DNA of 64,000 nucleotides, taken from NCBI GenBank assembly GCA_964533275.1, contig CAZHJK010000001.1, positions 1 to 64,000 on the forward strand, given 5' to 3'. Below, piece by piece: positions 17,653 to 26,314 of this stretch. This DNA is from CAZHJK01 sp964533275. Lineage in GTDB: Bacteria; Bacillota; Clostridia; Eubacteriales; Garciellaceae. The translations under genes and the position numbers were made by a program. The notes under the pieces are model-generated. The model was not told the origin of the DNA and made no database searches. It was given only the letters and a program-made list of their open reading frames with translations. How positions within the stretch are numbered: position 1 is the first letter of the stretch; every line of letters begins with the position of its first letter.

Positions 17653-18708
17653 TTAATTCACCTCGATTGTTCTAATCAGATACTTTGAAATTTCATTTGC
17701 CGACATATGGTACCTTTTACTTTCTACAATTGAAAATATATCTTTTATTTCAAATTCAATAAGTTCAATAAAAGAGATTGTTTTTCCAAAGGTTAAAATT
17801 GATGATTTATATAGGTTTAGCGCTTTATAATAAATATACCTATCAATCCTTCTTTCCATAAATAAATCTATATCGTAATCATGATTGAATATAAACTCAT
17901 ATTGAGTTCCTGCAAAGTTTTTTAAAGGGTTATCTGGATCAAATGAATATATTATTTTTTTTAATTTTTTATAATCATATTTAAAACCATGACCTAGTAC
18001 AAAATTTAAAATTTCTTCTTTAGACATATCAAAATGCTTAGTCGCTCTATATATCCATTCTAAATTATATAAGTCAATTTTTCTACGAAGTATCTCTGCA
18101 GCTTTTTCATCATCTGTTTTAGGTAATCTTTGTACAGCTTCAATTAATTCATTATAATAATACCTATCTAAAACCATTTCTAAATAAAAATTAAACTTTT
18201 CACTAATATTTTCAGAATATGGTTTTATAAGTCGATAATATTTTGTGGTTTTAAGTTTTTTTAAAACATCCAATACCGAACTTTGTTCAAGAAGCTCGGA
18301 AAAATCTATATTTGAATATTTTGAAGTGGTAAAAATATAATTATCCATATATTCTGGATTAATTTTGCCCCTTACAATTTTAAAGACCAATTTTAAATCT
18401 TCAATTTCATATCTAAGTAAGTATTTTTTTAAAAAGTCCTTATATTCATTTCCTATATATAGAATTAGTTTTTCTATAATTAATTCTCTAAATCTATAAA
18501 GTCTGCTTTCAATATCATTTCTGTGCACTTCTTTGCCTTTAAGATCCCAAAGTACTTCTTGATAAACAGTATTATCATTTAAATAATCTAATACTTCCAT
18601 TACATTACTTAAATTCATAATATTAATATAATCATTTTCTTGAAGCGTTTTAGATTTCATTGAACTTATCTTAGTATTTACTGAGCTAAATTGTAAATTA
18701 TTATTCAT
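17653..18708 (-). CDS. ntpC: V-type ATP synthase subunit C
   Basis: This about 351-residue all-helical protein matches the size of the funnel-shaped subunit C that joins rotor and membrane ring. Motifs are subtle (EIRKLIDLYNLEWIYRATKHF-like region around residue 210-235), so operon position between the coiled-coil subunit and subunit I is important evidence. AGGGTGG upstream favours ATG 18708 over the GTG three codons earlier. The stop is directly before the subunit I start. Confidence 0.88.
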   Translation of the reverse strand: MNNNLQFSSVNTKISSMKSKTLQENDYINIMNLSNVMEVLDYLNDNTVYQEVLWDLKGKEVHRNDIESRLYRFRELIIEKLILYIGNEYKDFLKKYLLRYEIEDLKLVFKIVRGKINPEYMDNYIFTTSKYSNIDFSELLEQSSVLDVLKKLKTTKYYRLIKPYSENISEKFNFYLEMVLDRYYYNELIEAVQRLPKTDDEKAAEILRRKIDLYNLEWIYRATKHFDMSKEEILNFVLGHGFKYDYKKLKKIIYSFDPDNPLKNFAGTQYEFIFNHDYDIDLFMERRIDRYIYYKALNLYKSSILTFGKTISFIELIEFEIKDIFSIVESKRYHMSANEISKYLIRTIEVN

Positions 18709-18718
18709 TTTTTCCACC

Positions 18719-19042
18719 CTAATTAAGCTCTATAATATCATTTACTATTTTATCTTTTAAGTCATTTTTTATAGAGGTATATTTTTTAATAATATCCTTA
18801 CAAAGACCATCTGTTTCTTTTAACATTTCCTTAGCAGTATTCTCAGAATTTTTAACAGATTGGTTATGCTTTTTTTCCAATTCAATTTTTGAATTCTGTA
18901 TGCGTTCATTATCAAGATTTTTTATTTTTTTACTAAGTTCGAATTCTTTAGCTTCTATTTGCTTCTTAGTATTTGATTTTAGTTCATTTGATTTGTTGTC
19001 AATCTCGATAATTTTTTTGAATACAAATTCTAATTCATTCAT
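18719..19042 (-). CDS. V-type ATP synthase coiled-coil stalk subunit (G/H type)
   Basis: This 107-residue, very Lys/Glu-rich helical protein starts MNELEFVFKKIIEIDNK and has uninterrupted heptad-like charge spacing. That fits the small peripheral-stalk subunit (G or H, NtpF/AhaH type) which pairs with subunit E. ATG 19042 is chosen over an upstream in-frame start because AGGATGTGAT precedes it and the longer frame would encode an unrelated hydrophobic N-terminus. It is the first gene of the operon. Confidence 0.8.
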   Translation of the reverse strand: MNELEFVFKKIIEIDNKSNELKSNTKKQIEAKEFELSKKIKNLDNERIQNSKIELEKKHNQSVKNSENTAKEMLKETDGLCKDIIKKYTSIKNDLKDKIVNDIIELN

Positions 19043-19073
19043 ATAATCACATCCTATCCCTTGGATATAAACT

Positions 19074-19101
19074 ATTATACTCTTATAAATAAAAAGGTCA
19101 A
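19074..19101 (-). promoter_or_regulatory. Promoter of the V-ATPase operon
   Basis: On the minus strand, TTGACC (19101-19096) and a perfect TATAAT (19079-19074) are separated by 16 bases. The expected transcript starts about 25 bases before the first start codon at 19042. No operator-like dyad is evident. Confidence 0.7.
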
Positions 19102-19318
19102 ATAAAATATTTGTATATTTTTTATTAATTTGAAAGAATATTACAATTCTATTAATGTATATAATAGTATGTGTAATATTCATATAAACTTCCATTTTTA
19201 TTAAATTTTGTATTTTTAGGGAATAAACATTATGTACTAGAATAGAGTTTGATTGTAAGGAGTAGGGGATATTAGTATGTCTTATAAATAAGAGTTGTTG
19301 ATAAGATATAATAGTATA

Positions 19319-20002
19319 TTAATAAAAATACATTTTTTTAAGATTTTTTTCGACCATAGATTTATCACTTTCTTGTACATTCTTAAATATCTTAACTATT
19401 TTAGCAGGATTGTATTTTAACATATATATGGTATCAGATAAATAAACAGCTTCATTTATGTCATGGGTTATGAATATTACAGTCCTTTGTCTTTTTGACA
19501 ATAATTTAATAAAGGAAGATAATAATTCATTTTTAAGTTTTATATCTAGTGCCTTAAAGGGTTCATCCATAATTAAAAGATCAGAGGGGTATGCAAAGGC
19601 TCTAGCAATAGAAACTCTTTGAGCCATTCCTCCACTTAGCGATGATGGCTTATAATCCTTATATTCAGATAGTTCTACCAAATCAATATAATCATTTACA
19701 ATTCTTTTCCTTTTCTCAGCATTATAAACATCCTTTAATACAAAATCAATATTATCATATATACTATACCAATCAATAAGTCTTGGTTCCTGAAATACAT
19801 AGGAGCAAGATATGTTTTCTAAACCTATGATTTTTCCTTCATCTGGAACAATAAGTTGTGCAATAATGTTTGCAATTGTTGTTTTTCCTACTCCAGAGGG
19901 CCCAACAATACAGTTTATTATATTTTTCTGAAAACTTATATTAAAATTTTTTAGTATCTGTAAGTCATCATATTTTAAAGAAATATTTTTCAGTTCCATC
20001 AT
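19319..20002 (-). CDS. NitT/TauT-family ABC importer, ATPase
   Basis: This 227-residue ABC ATPase has Walker A (GPSGVGKTT, about 33-41), signature SSLSGGMAQRVSIARA, Walker B (LLIMDEPFKALD) and a switch His (FITHDINEAV). The SsuB/TauB/ThiZ-like class fits the neighbouring permease and NMT1-like binding lipoprotein. It is the last gene of a four-gene operon led by a TM1266-type protein. The substrate is unknown. Confidence 0.85.
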   Translation of the reverse strand: MMELKNISLKYDDLQILKNFNISFQKNIINCIVGPSGVGKTTIANIIAQLIVPDEGKIIGLENISCSYVFQEPRLIDWYSIYDNIDFVLKDVYNAEKRKRIVNDYIDLVELSEYKDYKPSSLSGGMAQRVSIARAFAYPSDLLIMDEPFKALDIKLKNELLSSFIKLLSKRQRTVIFITHDINEAVYLSDTIYMLKYNPAKIVKIFKNVQESDKSMVEKNLKKMYFY

Positions 20003-20026
20003 TTTTACATCTCCTTAAAAAATTCA

Positions 20027-20773
20027 CTAATAGGAAAGATTGTCAAAAATCTTTACTAACATCATTTCAAATAAAAAACTTAATATTATAATGATAATTG
20101 TCCAAGCAAATAATCCATTAATATCAAGATATACCTTTGAATCATATAATTGACTTCCTATTGCATATTTAGGCAGACTTAAAACTTCTGCTGCAGAAGT
20201 AACCTTCCAGCCTATTCCAAGGGTGGATATCATTCCAGACCTTAAATGTGGCAAAGATGAATAAAGATAAATAGATTTCAATACTCTAAAGCCGTTAATT
20301 TTATAGATTTTGCACATTTGCAGAAGTCCTTTATCGGTGTTTTTTATTGCTGTAACAGTACTAGTCCAAATAATAGGAAAACACATAAGAAAGGTAACAA
20401 ATACTGGTACATTTGTCCCCCTAAACCAAAATAAGGCTATTATAATTATGGACATAATTGGTATAGTTCGGGTTACATTTATTAGGGGTTTAAATAGATC
20501 GTGTATAAATTGATTTAACCCACAAAAATACCCTAATAGAATGCCTAAAAAACAAGATAATAAAAAACCTAAAATTGTACGATATGTACTATACAATATT
20601 GTTATATATGTTTCCTTTATAAAAATAATGTCATATAGAGTCTTTATAGTTGAAATAGGTGTTGGGAGATAGATGTCCCTGTTAATAATTAGAGCAGCGA
20701 TCTCCCAAACTAATATCCAAAATAGCATTATAAAGATTTTTTTATATTTACTTTGAGTAATAAAAATCTTCAT
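20027..20773 (-). CDS. NitT/TauT-family ABC importer, permease
   Basis: This 248-residue membrane protein has about six hydrophobic helices and the SsuC/TauC-type elements GLLQMCKIYKINGF and LRSGMISTLGIGWKVTSAAEVL, which form the coupling region. It overlaps the end of the binding-protein gene by 26 bases, implying coupled translation. AGGAGGAAGT within the upstream gene precedes the ATG. Confidence 0.85.
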   Translation of the reverse strand: MKIFITQSKYKKIFIMLFWILVWEIAALIINRDIYLPTPISTIKTLYDIIFIKETYITILYSTYRTILGFLLSCFLGILLGYFCGLNQFIHDLFKPLINVTRTIPIMSIIIIALFWFRGTNVPVFVTFLMCFPIIWTSTVTAIKNTDKGLLQMCKIYKINGFRVLKSIYLYSSLPHLRSGMISTLGIGWKVTSAAEVLSLPKYAIGSQLYDSKVYLDINGLFAWTIIIIILSFLFEMMLVKIFDNLSY

Positions 20774-21764
20774 TGGGTAAACTTCCTCCTATTGAGGTAG
20801 GATTTGAATCGAACAATATTTGATAAAAGTTTTGAATAATTTCCTTTGCATCTATTGCATACTTAAAGGTAATTCCAGAGTTAGGTATTGCTTTTTCCAC
20901 TAAGTTTGCATTGGGCATTATTTCATTTTTTTCGACTAATATAGATGCATCTGAAGGATTTTGATTTACCCATTTTACTGATTCTTCATATTGTTTCATA
21001 AAAGCATCTATAAATTCTCTATTATTCTCTGCAAATTTTTTGTTTGCTATAATACAACCTGTAATCAACTCACTTTTACCCTTTGTAGAGGTATTCCAAA
21101 CATCATCTAAATCAAGAAGTATTTTTGCATTTTTGTTTTTCATAATAACCTGTGTAACAAATGGTTCTGGTAAAAGAGCTATCTTCGTATCTTCAGCTAT
21201 AACGCTTTGAGCTAGGGTAGCGTGGTCGGTGACATAGTCAAGGTCTACTTCATTGCCTAGATTGTTTTGTTTTAAAATATGATTAATAGCATAATCTGGG
21301 GTTGAACCCTTTGCACTCATTCCAATTGTTTTACCCTTAAGATCCTCTATGGAATTTAATTCTTCAGTACCAATTATATACAAATTACCAATAGTGTTAA
21401 GTCCTAATAATTGCACTTCACCCTCTGTTTTATTGAAGATAATAGAGGCAAGATTAATGGGCAGAGAGGAAATTTGTATTTCACCATTAATAATTTTTCC
21501 AGTTAAAGAATCTGGAGCACTTTCTGCTACATAGTTTACATTATATTGATTATTATTTAATGCCTTTTCATCAATCAGTTTAATCATACCAATAGAAGTA
21601 GGGCCTTTTAGACCTGCAATTGTAACATCTATTGCGTCTTCTGTTTCTACTTTTTCAATGTTTTCATCTTCTAAAGAACTATCTTCTGAAGATAAATTAT
21701 TACTACAGCCTGATAATAGGATAATTAATACTAATAGAATTGTTAATAATTTATACTTTTTCAT
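20748..21764 (-). CDS. NMT1/ThiY-like substrate-binding lipoprotein of an ABC importer
   Basis: The 338-residue product has a lipoprotein signal (LLTILLVLIILLSGCS), an acidic linker and a NitT/TauT-type binding domain. Typical features are DVTIAGLKGPTSIGMIKLID, DLKGKTIGMSAKGSTPDY and LLPEPFV. Among several in-frame ATGs, the one at 21764 is chosen because GAGG lies 9 bases upstream. It overlaps the TM1266-type gene by 14 bases. Family relatives bind sulfonates, nitrate or thiamine precursors; nothing here fixes the ligand. Confidence 0.8.
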   Translation of the reverse strand: MKKYKLLTILLVLIILLSGCSNNLSSEDSSLEDENIEKVETEDAIDVTIAGLKGPTSIGMIKLIDEKALNNNQYNVNYVAESAPDSLTGKIINGEIQISSLPINLASIIFNKTEGEVQLLGLNTIGNLYIIGTEELNSIEDLKGKTIGMSAKGSTPDYAINHILKQNNLGNEVDLDYVTDHATLAQSVIAEDTKIALLPEPFVTQVIMKNKNAKILLDLDDVWNTSTKGKSELITGCIIANKKFAENNREFIDAFMKQYEESVKWVNQNPSDASILVEKNEIMPNANLVEKAIPNSGITFKYAIDAKEIIQNFYQILFDSNPTSIGGSLPNEDFYYSK

Positions 21765-22029
21765 TTTCATCATCCTCATTAAATATTTTTTTTGAAAGTG
21801 CACTCTTTACATTTAATCCATTGATTTTACCAAGTTTTCCCGTAAGGGCGCCTATTTGATCAGTTGTTCCATCCACGGCAAGAGATATAATGTTGATATT
21901 CTTTCTTCTATAGGGAATTCCCATTCTACCTACAATGATATTACCGTATTGATGTAAGATATCATTAACTTCTGCTATCTGTGATAAATCCTCAATAACT
22001 ATTCCTATAACACCGATTCTATAATTCAT
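21751..22029 (-). CDS. TM1266-family (iron-only hydrogenase system) putative regulator
   Basis: This 92-residue ACT/NikR-C-like domain protein starts MNYRIGVIGIVIEDLSQIAEVN and contains GNIIVGRMGIPYRRKNINIISLAVDGTTDQIGALTGKLGKI, all typical of the TM1266 family found near [FeFe]-hydrogenase maturation genes. It has no DNA-binding domain. ATG 22029 is chosen for the AGGAGG that lies 6 bases upstream; a longer frame is hydrophobic and lacks one. It is the first gene of an operon with an ABC importer and sits behind a riboswitch-like leader. No hydrogenase gene is in the window. Confidence 0.8.
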   Translation of the reverse strand: MNYRIGVIGIVIEDLSQIAEVNDILHQYGNIIVGRMGIPYRRKNINIISLAVDGTTDQIGALTGKLGKINGLNVKSALSKKIFNEDDENEKV

Positions 22030-22044
22030 ATAAAACCTCCTATA

Positions 22045-22233
22045 AATAAAAAATCCTTGTATGTAGAAAACAAGGAAGTATAATCCGTTACTAAACACCC
22101 AAATGTATTTATCATCCTATGGATAAAATATATAAGGATTATTGTATTAGATTAAGTTTTAATTCCTTGCTCTCAGTTAAACCTCAAGCTTAGATTTTGA
22201 TAATATTTTAACATAATTTAATATTTATTACAA
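22045..22233 (-). promoter_or_regulatory. Promoter and riboswitch-like leader with terminator and antiterminator
   Basis: On the minus strand TTGTAA (22233-22228), a 17-base spacer and TAAAAT (22210-22205) form a promoter. The leader of about 170 bases ends in a terminator, TTCCTTGT (22077-22070) and ACAAGGA (22060-22054) with a T run behind it, just before the ribosome binding site. Upstream CAAGGAA (22169-22163) can pair with the terminator's 5' arm, and AAGCTTG (22191-22185) overlaps pairing with CAAG. A further perfect 7-bp helix pairs ATAATCC with GGATTAT around the leader's centre. The ligand or signal is unknown; no known riboswitch class was recognised. Confidence 0.65.
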
Positions 22234-22318
22234 TAAATTTAAAATATATTTATTAAACCATAATAAAAAAATGATATAATCAAATCTAGTAAGTCTACGG
22301 GGAAGGGTAAATGATAAT

Positions 22319-23494
22319 ATGAAAATTTGGATTTCTAAAAAAAGAAAGATAGATTTTTTGATGAGTATACATATACTTATGGCGATATTATTTATATTGT
22401 TATCTGGTTTAATTATATCTCTTAATAAAGAAGGGAAATTCAGTATTCTAATAGGTTGTATAGCATATTTATTATTAACTACTATTCGCCATTATAATAT
22501 ATCCCATTGGGAAAATAAAATTATAAAAAGGGCCTTTCCATATATAGAAGGAGCTATAATAATTATTATTAGTACCTTTGATATAACAAACAGCATTCTA
22601 TCAATATATGTTCTAATTATGATGGATATTACCATTGACTATGATTTTAGATTTAGTATTATTTTTTCCACTTTTGGGTATTTTGCATATATGTATAAAT
22701 ATATTCAGCCTTTTACCTTATATCCTTTAGGTACCCAAGTTCTACTTTTTCTAATTGGAGTATTTCAAATTATCTTATATTTTGGTTTTGCATATTTGGC
22801 AAAAAAATACTATTCTCAAAATAATAAACTAAAGAAAACTACTGCTGATTTAAATTCCAAGATGATTGCACTTGAACAAATAACTTTATTGAAAGAACGT
22901 AATCGTATTGCTGGGGAAATACATAATACTGTTGGCCATCAATTAACTACAGCCTTGGTACAAATTGAAGCAACTCAGCTACTTATAGACAATAACCCTC
23001 TAGAAGTAAAAAGGAGATTAGATATAATCAAGATGCAAGTACGAGAAGGGTTACAAGAAATTAGAAAATCTATTAATGCTATTAATGCAGAACATGAATT
23101 TGAAGATTTACATAAACCTATAGAAAATTTAATACATCAGGTAAAAACTCACGCAAATGTTAATGTGGATTTTCAAATGACGAATATCAGTGATGCAAAA
23201 CTGGAGCTAAAAAAATCACTTTATCACTTTATTTTGGAAACTATTACTAATGCTATTAGGCATGGGAATTGTCAGAATATAAAAATTGAAATTACTTATG
23301 AAAAGGGGATTATTACTCTAACATCTTTTAATGATGGAATTGTACCAACTGATTATAAATATGGCTATGGATTAATACATATGAAGGAAACCATTAAAAC
23401 ATTAGGGGGAACTTTTTCTACAAAGATTAATAATGATGGTTGGTTTGGAATAATGGCTCAACTACCGTTATATTCTAGAAAGGGGATGGAATAA
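22319..23494 (+). CDS. NarL-type sensor histidine kinase
   Basis: The 391-residue protein has about six N-terminal hydrophobic segments (about 12-165), a short coiled coil, a HisKA_3 dimerisation domain with the phospho-acceptor His near 202 (RNRIAGEIHNTVGHQLT) and a C-terminal HATPase domain (ETITNAIRHGNC and YGYGLIHMKET). There is no recognisable extracytoplasmic domain, as in intramembrane-sensing kinases tied to ABC exporters. Its response regulator starts 3 bases downstream. A TATAAT at 22275-22280 may serve as its -10 element. Confidence 0.85.
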   Translation: MKIWISKKRKIDFLMSIHILMAILFILLSGLIISLNKEGKFSILIGCIAYLLLTTIRHYNISHWENKIIKRAFPYIEGAIIIIISTFDITNSILSIYVLIMMDITIDYDFRFSIIFSTFGYFAYMYKYIQPFTLYPLGTQVLLFLIGVFQIILYFGFAYLAKKYYSQNNKLKKTTADLNSKMIALEQITLLKERNRIAGEIHNTVGHQLTTALVQIEATQLLIDNNPLEVKRRLDIIKMQVREGLQEIRKSINAINAEHEFEDLHKPIENLIHQVKTHANVNVDFQMTNISDAKLELKKSLYHFILETITNAIRHGNCQNIKIEITYEKGIITLTSFNDGIVPTDYKYGYGLIHMKETIKTLGGTFSTKINNDGWFGIMAQLPLYSRKGME

Positions 23495-23497
23495 TTC

Positions 23498-24160
23498 ATG
23501 AAGAAAATTAGTGTTATGTTGGTGGATGATCAAATGCTTTTAAGGGAAGGCTTAAAAACTATTATTAATTTACAGGAAGATATGGAAGTATTTGCTGAAG
23601 CTGATAATGGTAATATAGCTATTGAGCAAATGAATAAAAAAAATATTGATGTTATCTTAATGGATATTCGCATGCCTATACTTAATGGAGTAGAAGCATC
23701 TTCTATAATTAAAAAGAAATATCCAGATACGGCCATAATAATTCTTACTACATTTGATGACGATGATTATATTATAGATGCCTTATGTAATGGTGCAGAT
23801 GGATATTTACTTAAGGATATGGATGCTCCACATTTGATACAATCAATACGAGATGCTTATAAGGGTCAGATGATGTTGCCTGGAAGAATTGCAACTAAAT
23901 TGGCAACACGTATCTCGAATCAAAAATATAAATGCAAAACTCAAGAAAAGATAGATTTATCAGAAAAAGAACTCCTGTCTGATAGAGAACACGAAATAGG
24001 ATTATTAATGATAGAAGGTCTTAACAATAGACAAATTGCAAGGAAATTATTTTTAAGTGAAGGAACAGTTAAAAATTATATCAGTGAAATATATAGTAAG
24101 CTAGGTACAAATAATAGGACAAAGGCAATAATATTGATGCAGCAAATGCTTCAAAATTAA
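23498..24160 (+). CDS. NarL/LuxR-family response regulator
   Basis: This 220-residue protein has a receiver domain with Asp near 56 (VILMDIRMP), then a LuxR-type helix-turn-helix (LSDREHEIGLLMIEGLNNRQIARKLFLSEGTVKNYISEI) in the last 70 residues. It is the partner of the kinase at 22319. The neighbouring ABC exporter genes at 24411-26309 are its probable targets, by inference. Confidence 0.88.
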   Translation: MKKISVMLVDDQMLLREGLKTIINLQEDMEVFAEADNGNIAIEQMNKKNIDVILMDIRMPILNGVEASSIIKKKYPDTAIIILTTFDDDDYIIDALCNGADGYLLKDMDAPHLIQSIRDAYKGQMMLPGRIATKLATRISNQKYKCKTQEKIDLSEKELLSDREHEIGLLMIEGLNNRQIARKLFLSEGTVKNYISEIYSKLGTNNRTKAIILMQQMLQN

Positions 24161-24180
24161 TATACACAAAATTTATCCGA

Positions 24181-24211
24181 ATCCGAAGATAAAAATCTTT
24201 GGATTTTTTTT
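24181..24211 (+). terminator. Rho-independent terminator
   Basis: ATCCGAAGAT (24181-24190) pairs with ATCTTTGGAT (24195-24204), with one G-U pair, followed by a T run. It separates the two-component system from the exporter genes. Confidence 0.8.
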
Positions 24212-24214
24212 ATA

Positions 24215-24400
24215 TCATAGGAGCGTTCGTATTGCTCGCAAGTACCAAACCTTCCTGATTCACAAGCCCATGGTTTTTGTATGCTTTCTTGATCTTTCCA
24301 GTAAGTTTATTTTCGTATTTCTATTATGACTATCTTCATGACCAAAGTAACTTATCATATGACTTTCTTAGAATGTACAATAGATACAAATAAGTCAAGG
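24215..24400 (-). pseudogene. Possible decayed coding remnant
   Basis: On the minus strand a short reading frame begins MISYFGHEDSHNRNTK at about 24359 and stops after roughly 33 codons. A second frame continues downstream with a Cys/Trp-containing segment (WACESGRFGTCEQYERSY). Base composition is less AT-rich than the flanking spacers. Together this suggests a broken gene, but no family was recognised. Confidence 0.2.
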
Positions 24401-24410
24401 AGTGATTATT

Positions 24411-24620
24411 ATGGAAGCAGTACTTACTTTTGAAAATTTATTATTATTAGTTCCTTTATTAATTATTGAAATTGGATTGGTGGTATTTTGTATTTATAAA
24501 ATATTTACAGAAGGGGTTGCTAATTTAAGCAAATGGAAATGGTGTGGAATTGTATTAATAGTAACTCTGTTTGGAGCTATTCTCTTTTTAATCATAGGTC
24601 GTAGGAGGGAATTATATTGA
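24411..24620 (+). CDS. PLDc_N-type small membrane protein (YxlE-like)
   Basis: This 69-residue protein has two hydrophobic helices and the phospholipase D nuclease N-terminal (PLDc_N) pattern LLLLVPLLIIEIGLVVFCIYKI and WCGIVLIVTLFGAILFLIIGRR. ATG 24411 is chosen because AAGGAG lies 9 bases upstream. It overlaps the ATPase gene by 4 bases. In Bacillus subtilis a protein of this type (YxlE) precedes the YxlF/YxlG exporter, the same order as here. Confidence 0.75.
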   Translation: MEAVLTFENLLLLVPLLIIEIGLVVFCIYKIFTEGVANLSKWKWCGIVLIVTLFGAILFLIIGRRRELY

Positions 24621-25549
24621 TCCAAGTTAAGGGGCTACATAAAAAATTTGGCCAATTTGAAGCATTAAAAGGAATAAATTTAAATGTAACTAAGGGAGAA
24701 GTATATGGGTTCTTAGGGCATAATGGAGCGGGAAAATCCACTACCATTAATATTTTATCTGGTCTTTCAAAACCTTCTGCAGGTACTTGTAAAGTTAATG
24801 GGTGGGATATCCAAAAAATTGCACATCCCGGGGATTTACACATCGGATATTTACCTGAAGAACCTAAATTCTATCCTTGGATGACTGCAAGTGAAATACT
24901 TGAATATTTAGGTGCCCAATGGAAAGAGGGAAGTATTAACACAAGGGTAGAGGAAATGCTAGATTGGGTTGGATTAAAACAATCAGCAAATAGACGTGTG
25001 GGGGGTTATTCTAGAGGAATGAAACAACGTTTGGGAATGGCAGCTGTATTGTTTTATAACCCAGAGCTTCTTTTATTGGATGAACCTTCATCTGCCCTTG
25101 ACCCAGAGGGAAGATGCGTTGTTCTAAATCTAATCTCAGATTTAAAATCTAGAGGTAAAACCGTATTTTTATCTACACATATATTAAATGATGTAGAAAG
25201 AGTTTGTGATCGAGTGGGCATTTTATCCCAGGGGAATATGATTGTTGAAAAACCTCTAAATACCCTACTATCTGAAAATGTTAAGTCTATTTATGATATT
25301 ATATTTGATAAAAAAATAGATTCAGAAACAATTAATATTATAAAACAATTACCAGGTATTAAAAACATTGAGATACAGGAGGAAAAGCTTTCTGTCAAAG
25401 TGGATTTACCTGATGAAGCAAGTAAAACCTTATTATCTTTTTTTTTAAATGTTGATGTTACTGTTCAATCCTTTACATTACGACGACCAAGCTTAGAGGA
25501 TATATTTCTAGAGGAGGTAGGTAAAATTGAACATAAAGGGGATCATTAA
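24617..25549 (+). CDS. ABC exporter ATPase (YxlF/BcrA-like)
   Basis: This 310-residue ATPase has Walker A (GHNGAGKSTT, about 37-46), signature YSRGMKQRLGMA, Walker B (LLLLDEPSSALD) and the switch His (FLSTHILND). It has an extra C-terminal domain of about 90 residues, typical of BcrA/YxlF-class exporters. The TTG start has GGAGGGAAT upstream. It overlaps the permease gene by 23 bases. The substrate is unknown; antimicrobial compounds or membrane components are usual for the class. Confidence 0.85.
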   Translation: MIQVKGLHKKFGQFEALKGINLNVTKGEVYGFLGHNGAGKSTTINILSGLSKPSAGTCKVNGWDIQKIAHPGDLHIGYLPEEPKFYPWMTASEILEYLGAQWKEGSINTRVEEMLDWVGLKQSANRRVGGYSRGMKQRLGMAAVLFYNPELLLLDEPSSALDPEGRCVVLNLISDLKSRGKTVFLSTHILNDVERVCDRVGILSQGNMIVEKPLNTLLSENVKSIYDIIFDKKIDSETINIIKQLPGIKNIEIQEEKLSVKVDLPDEASKTLLSFFLNVDVTVQSFTLRRPSLEDIFLEEVGKIEHKGDH

Positions 25550-26309
25550 AAAAGAAATATTAGAGGGCATTCGTAATTATCGTTTTCTAATTATATTTGG
25601 AGGATTGTTATTCTTTGCTATTTTAGATCCGATCATGAACAAAATAGTTATGCCTCAATTATTAAAAAGTCAATTTCCTAATATGACATTAGAGGCAATA
25701 AATGATATGTTGGCTTCTAATCAAATAAGCGTAATACGCGGATACCTTGAGGATATATTTGAAATAGGCACCATTATAATAACCTTTACTCTATCGGGTA
25801 TTGTGGCTCAAGAAATTAGTGAAAAAACTTTAATACTTCCTATAACTACTGGGAAAAGATATGGACATTTAATAATAGGTAAAGTGCTTGTGTATGGAAG
25901 CATACTAATCTTTGCTACCACTACATCTGCAATTGTTAATTACATTTATTCAGGTGTATTGTATGATTTCGAATTATTTTCTCTGGTTCCTCTTTTGAGG
26001 GCAGGATTGCTACAAGGTTTATATATGATATTTGTACTATCGATTATAATATTAATTGGTTCTTTTGTTAGGAAAACTATATCTACAGGGCTTTTAACTT
26101 TAATTATTGCTTATGGTACCACTTTTTTAGGAAGCTTATTTGAAATCAACAATTATCTACCAGCAGGTTTATTATCTGAAGGCAAATTATTGGCAGTTAT
26201 TCCTTCTTTAGGAATGTTTAAATCAATACTTTGTACTATATCAATTATTATTATATCAATGATTGTAGCAGTGATACGACTCAGTAATATGGAATTAACT
26301 CGGGGGTGA
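25527..26309 (+). CDS. ABC-2 type exporter permease (YxlG-like)
   Basis: The 260-residue protein has about six hydrophobic helices and an early cytosolic segment (KKEILEGIRNYRFLI) typical of ABC-2 permeases. The TTG start lies in the end of the ATPase gene behind GAGGAGGTAGG. The family usually works as a homodimer with its ATPase. The next gene follows at once. Confidence 0.82.
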   Translation: MNIKGIIKKEILEGIRNYRFLIIFGGLLFFAILDPIMNKIVMPQLLKSQFPNMTLEAINDMLASNQISVIRGYLEDIFEIGTIIITFTLSGIVAQEISEKTLILPITTGKRYGHLIIGKVLVYGSILIFATTTSAIVNYIYSGVLYDFELFSLVPLLRAGLLQGLYMIFVLSIIILIGSFVRKTISTGLLTLIIAYGTTFLGSLFEINNYLPAGLLSEGKLLAVIPSLGMFKSILCTISIIIISMIVAVIRLSNMELTRG

Positions 26310-26314
26310 TAAAT

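Noticed and set aside
22163..22191. TPP riboswitch suggested by CTGAGAG on the minus strand
   Set aside because: The second TPP-box signature (ACCTGATCTGGATAATGCC-like) is missing, so the similarity is only the short motif.
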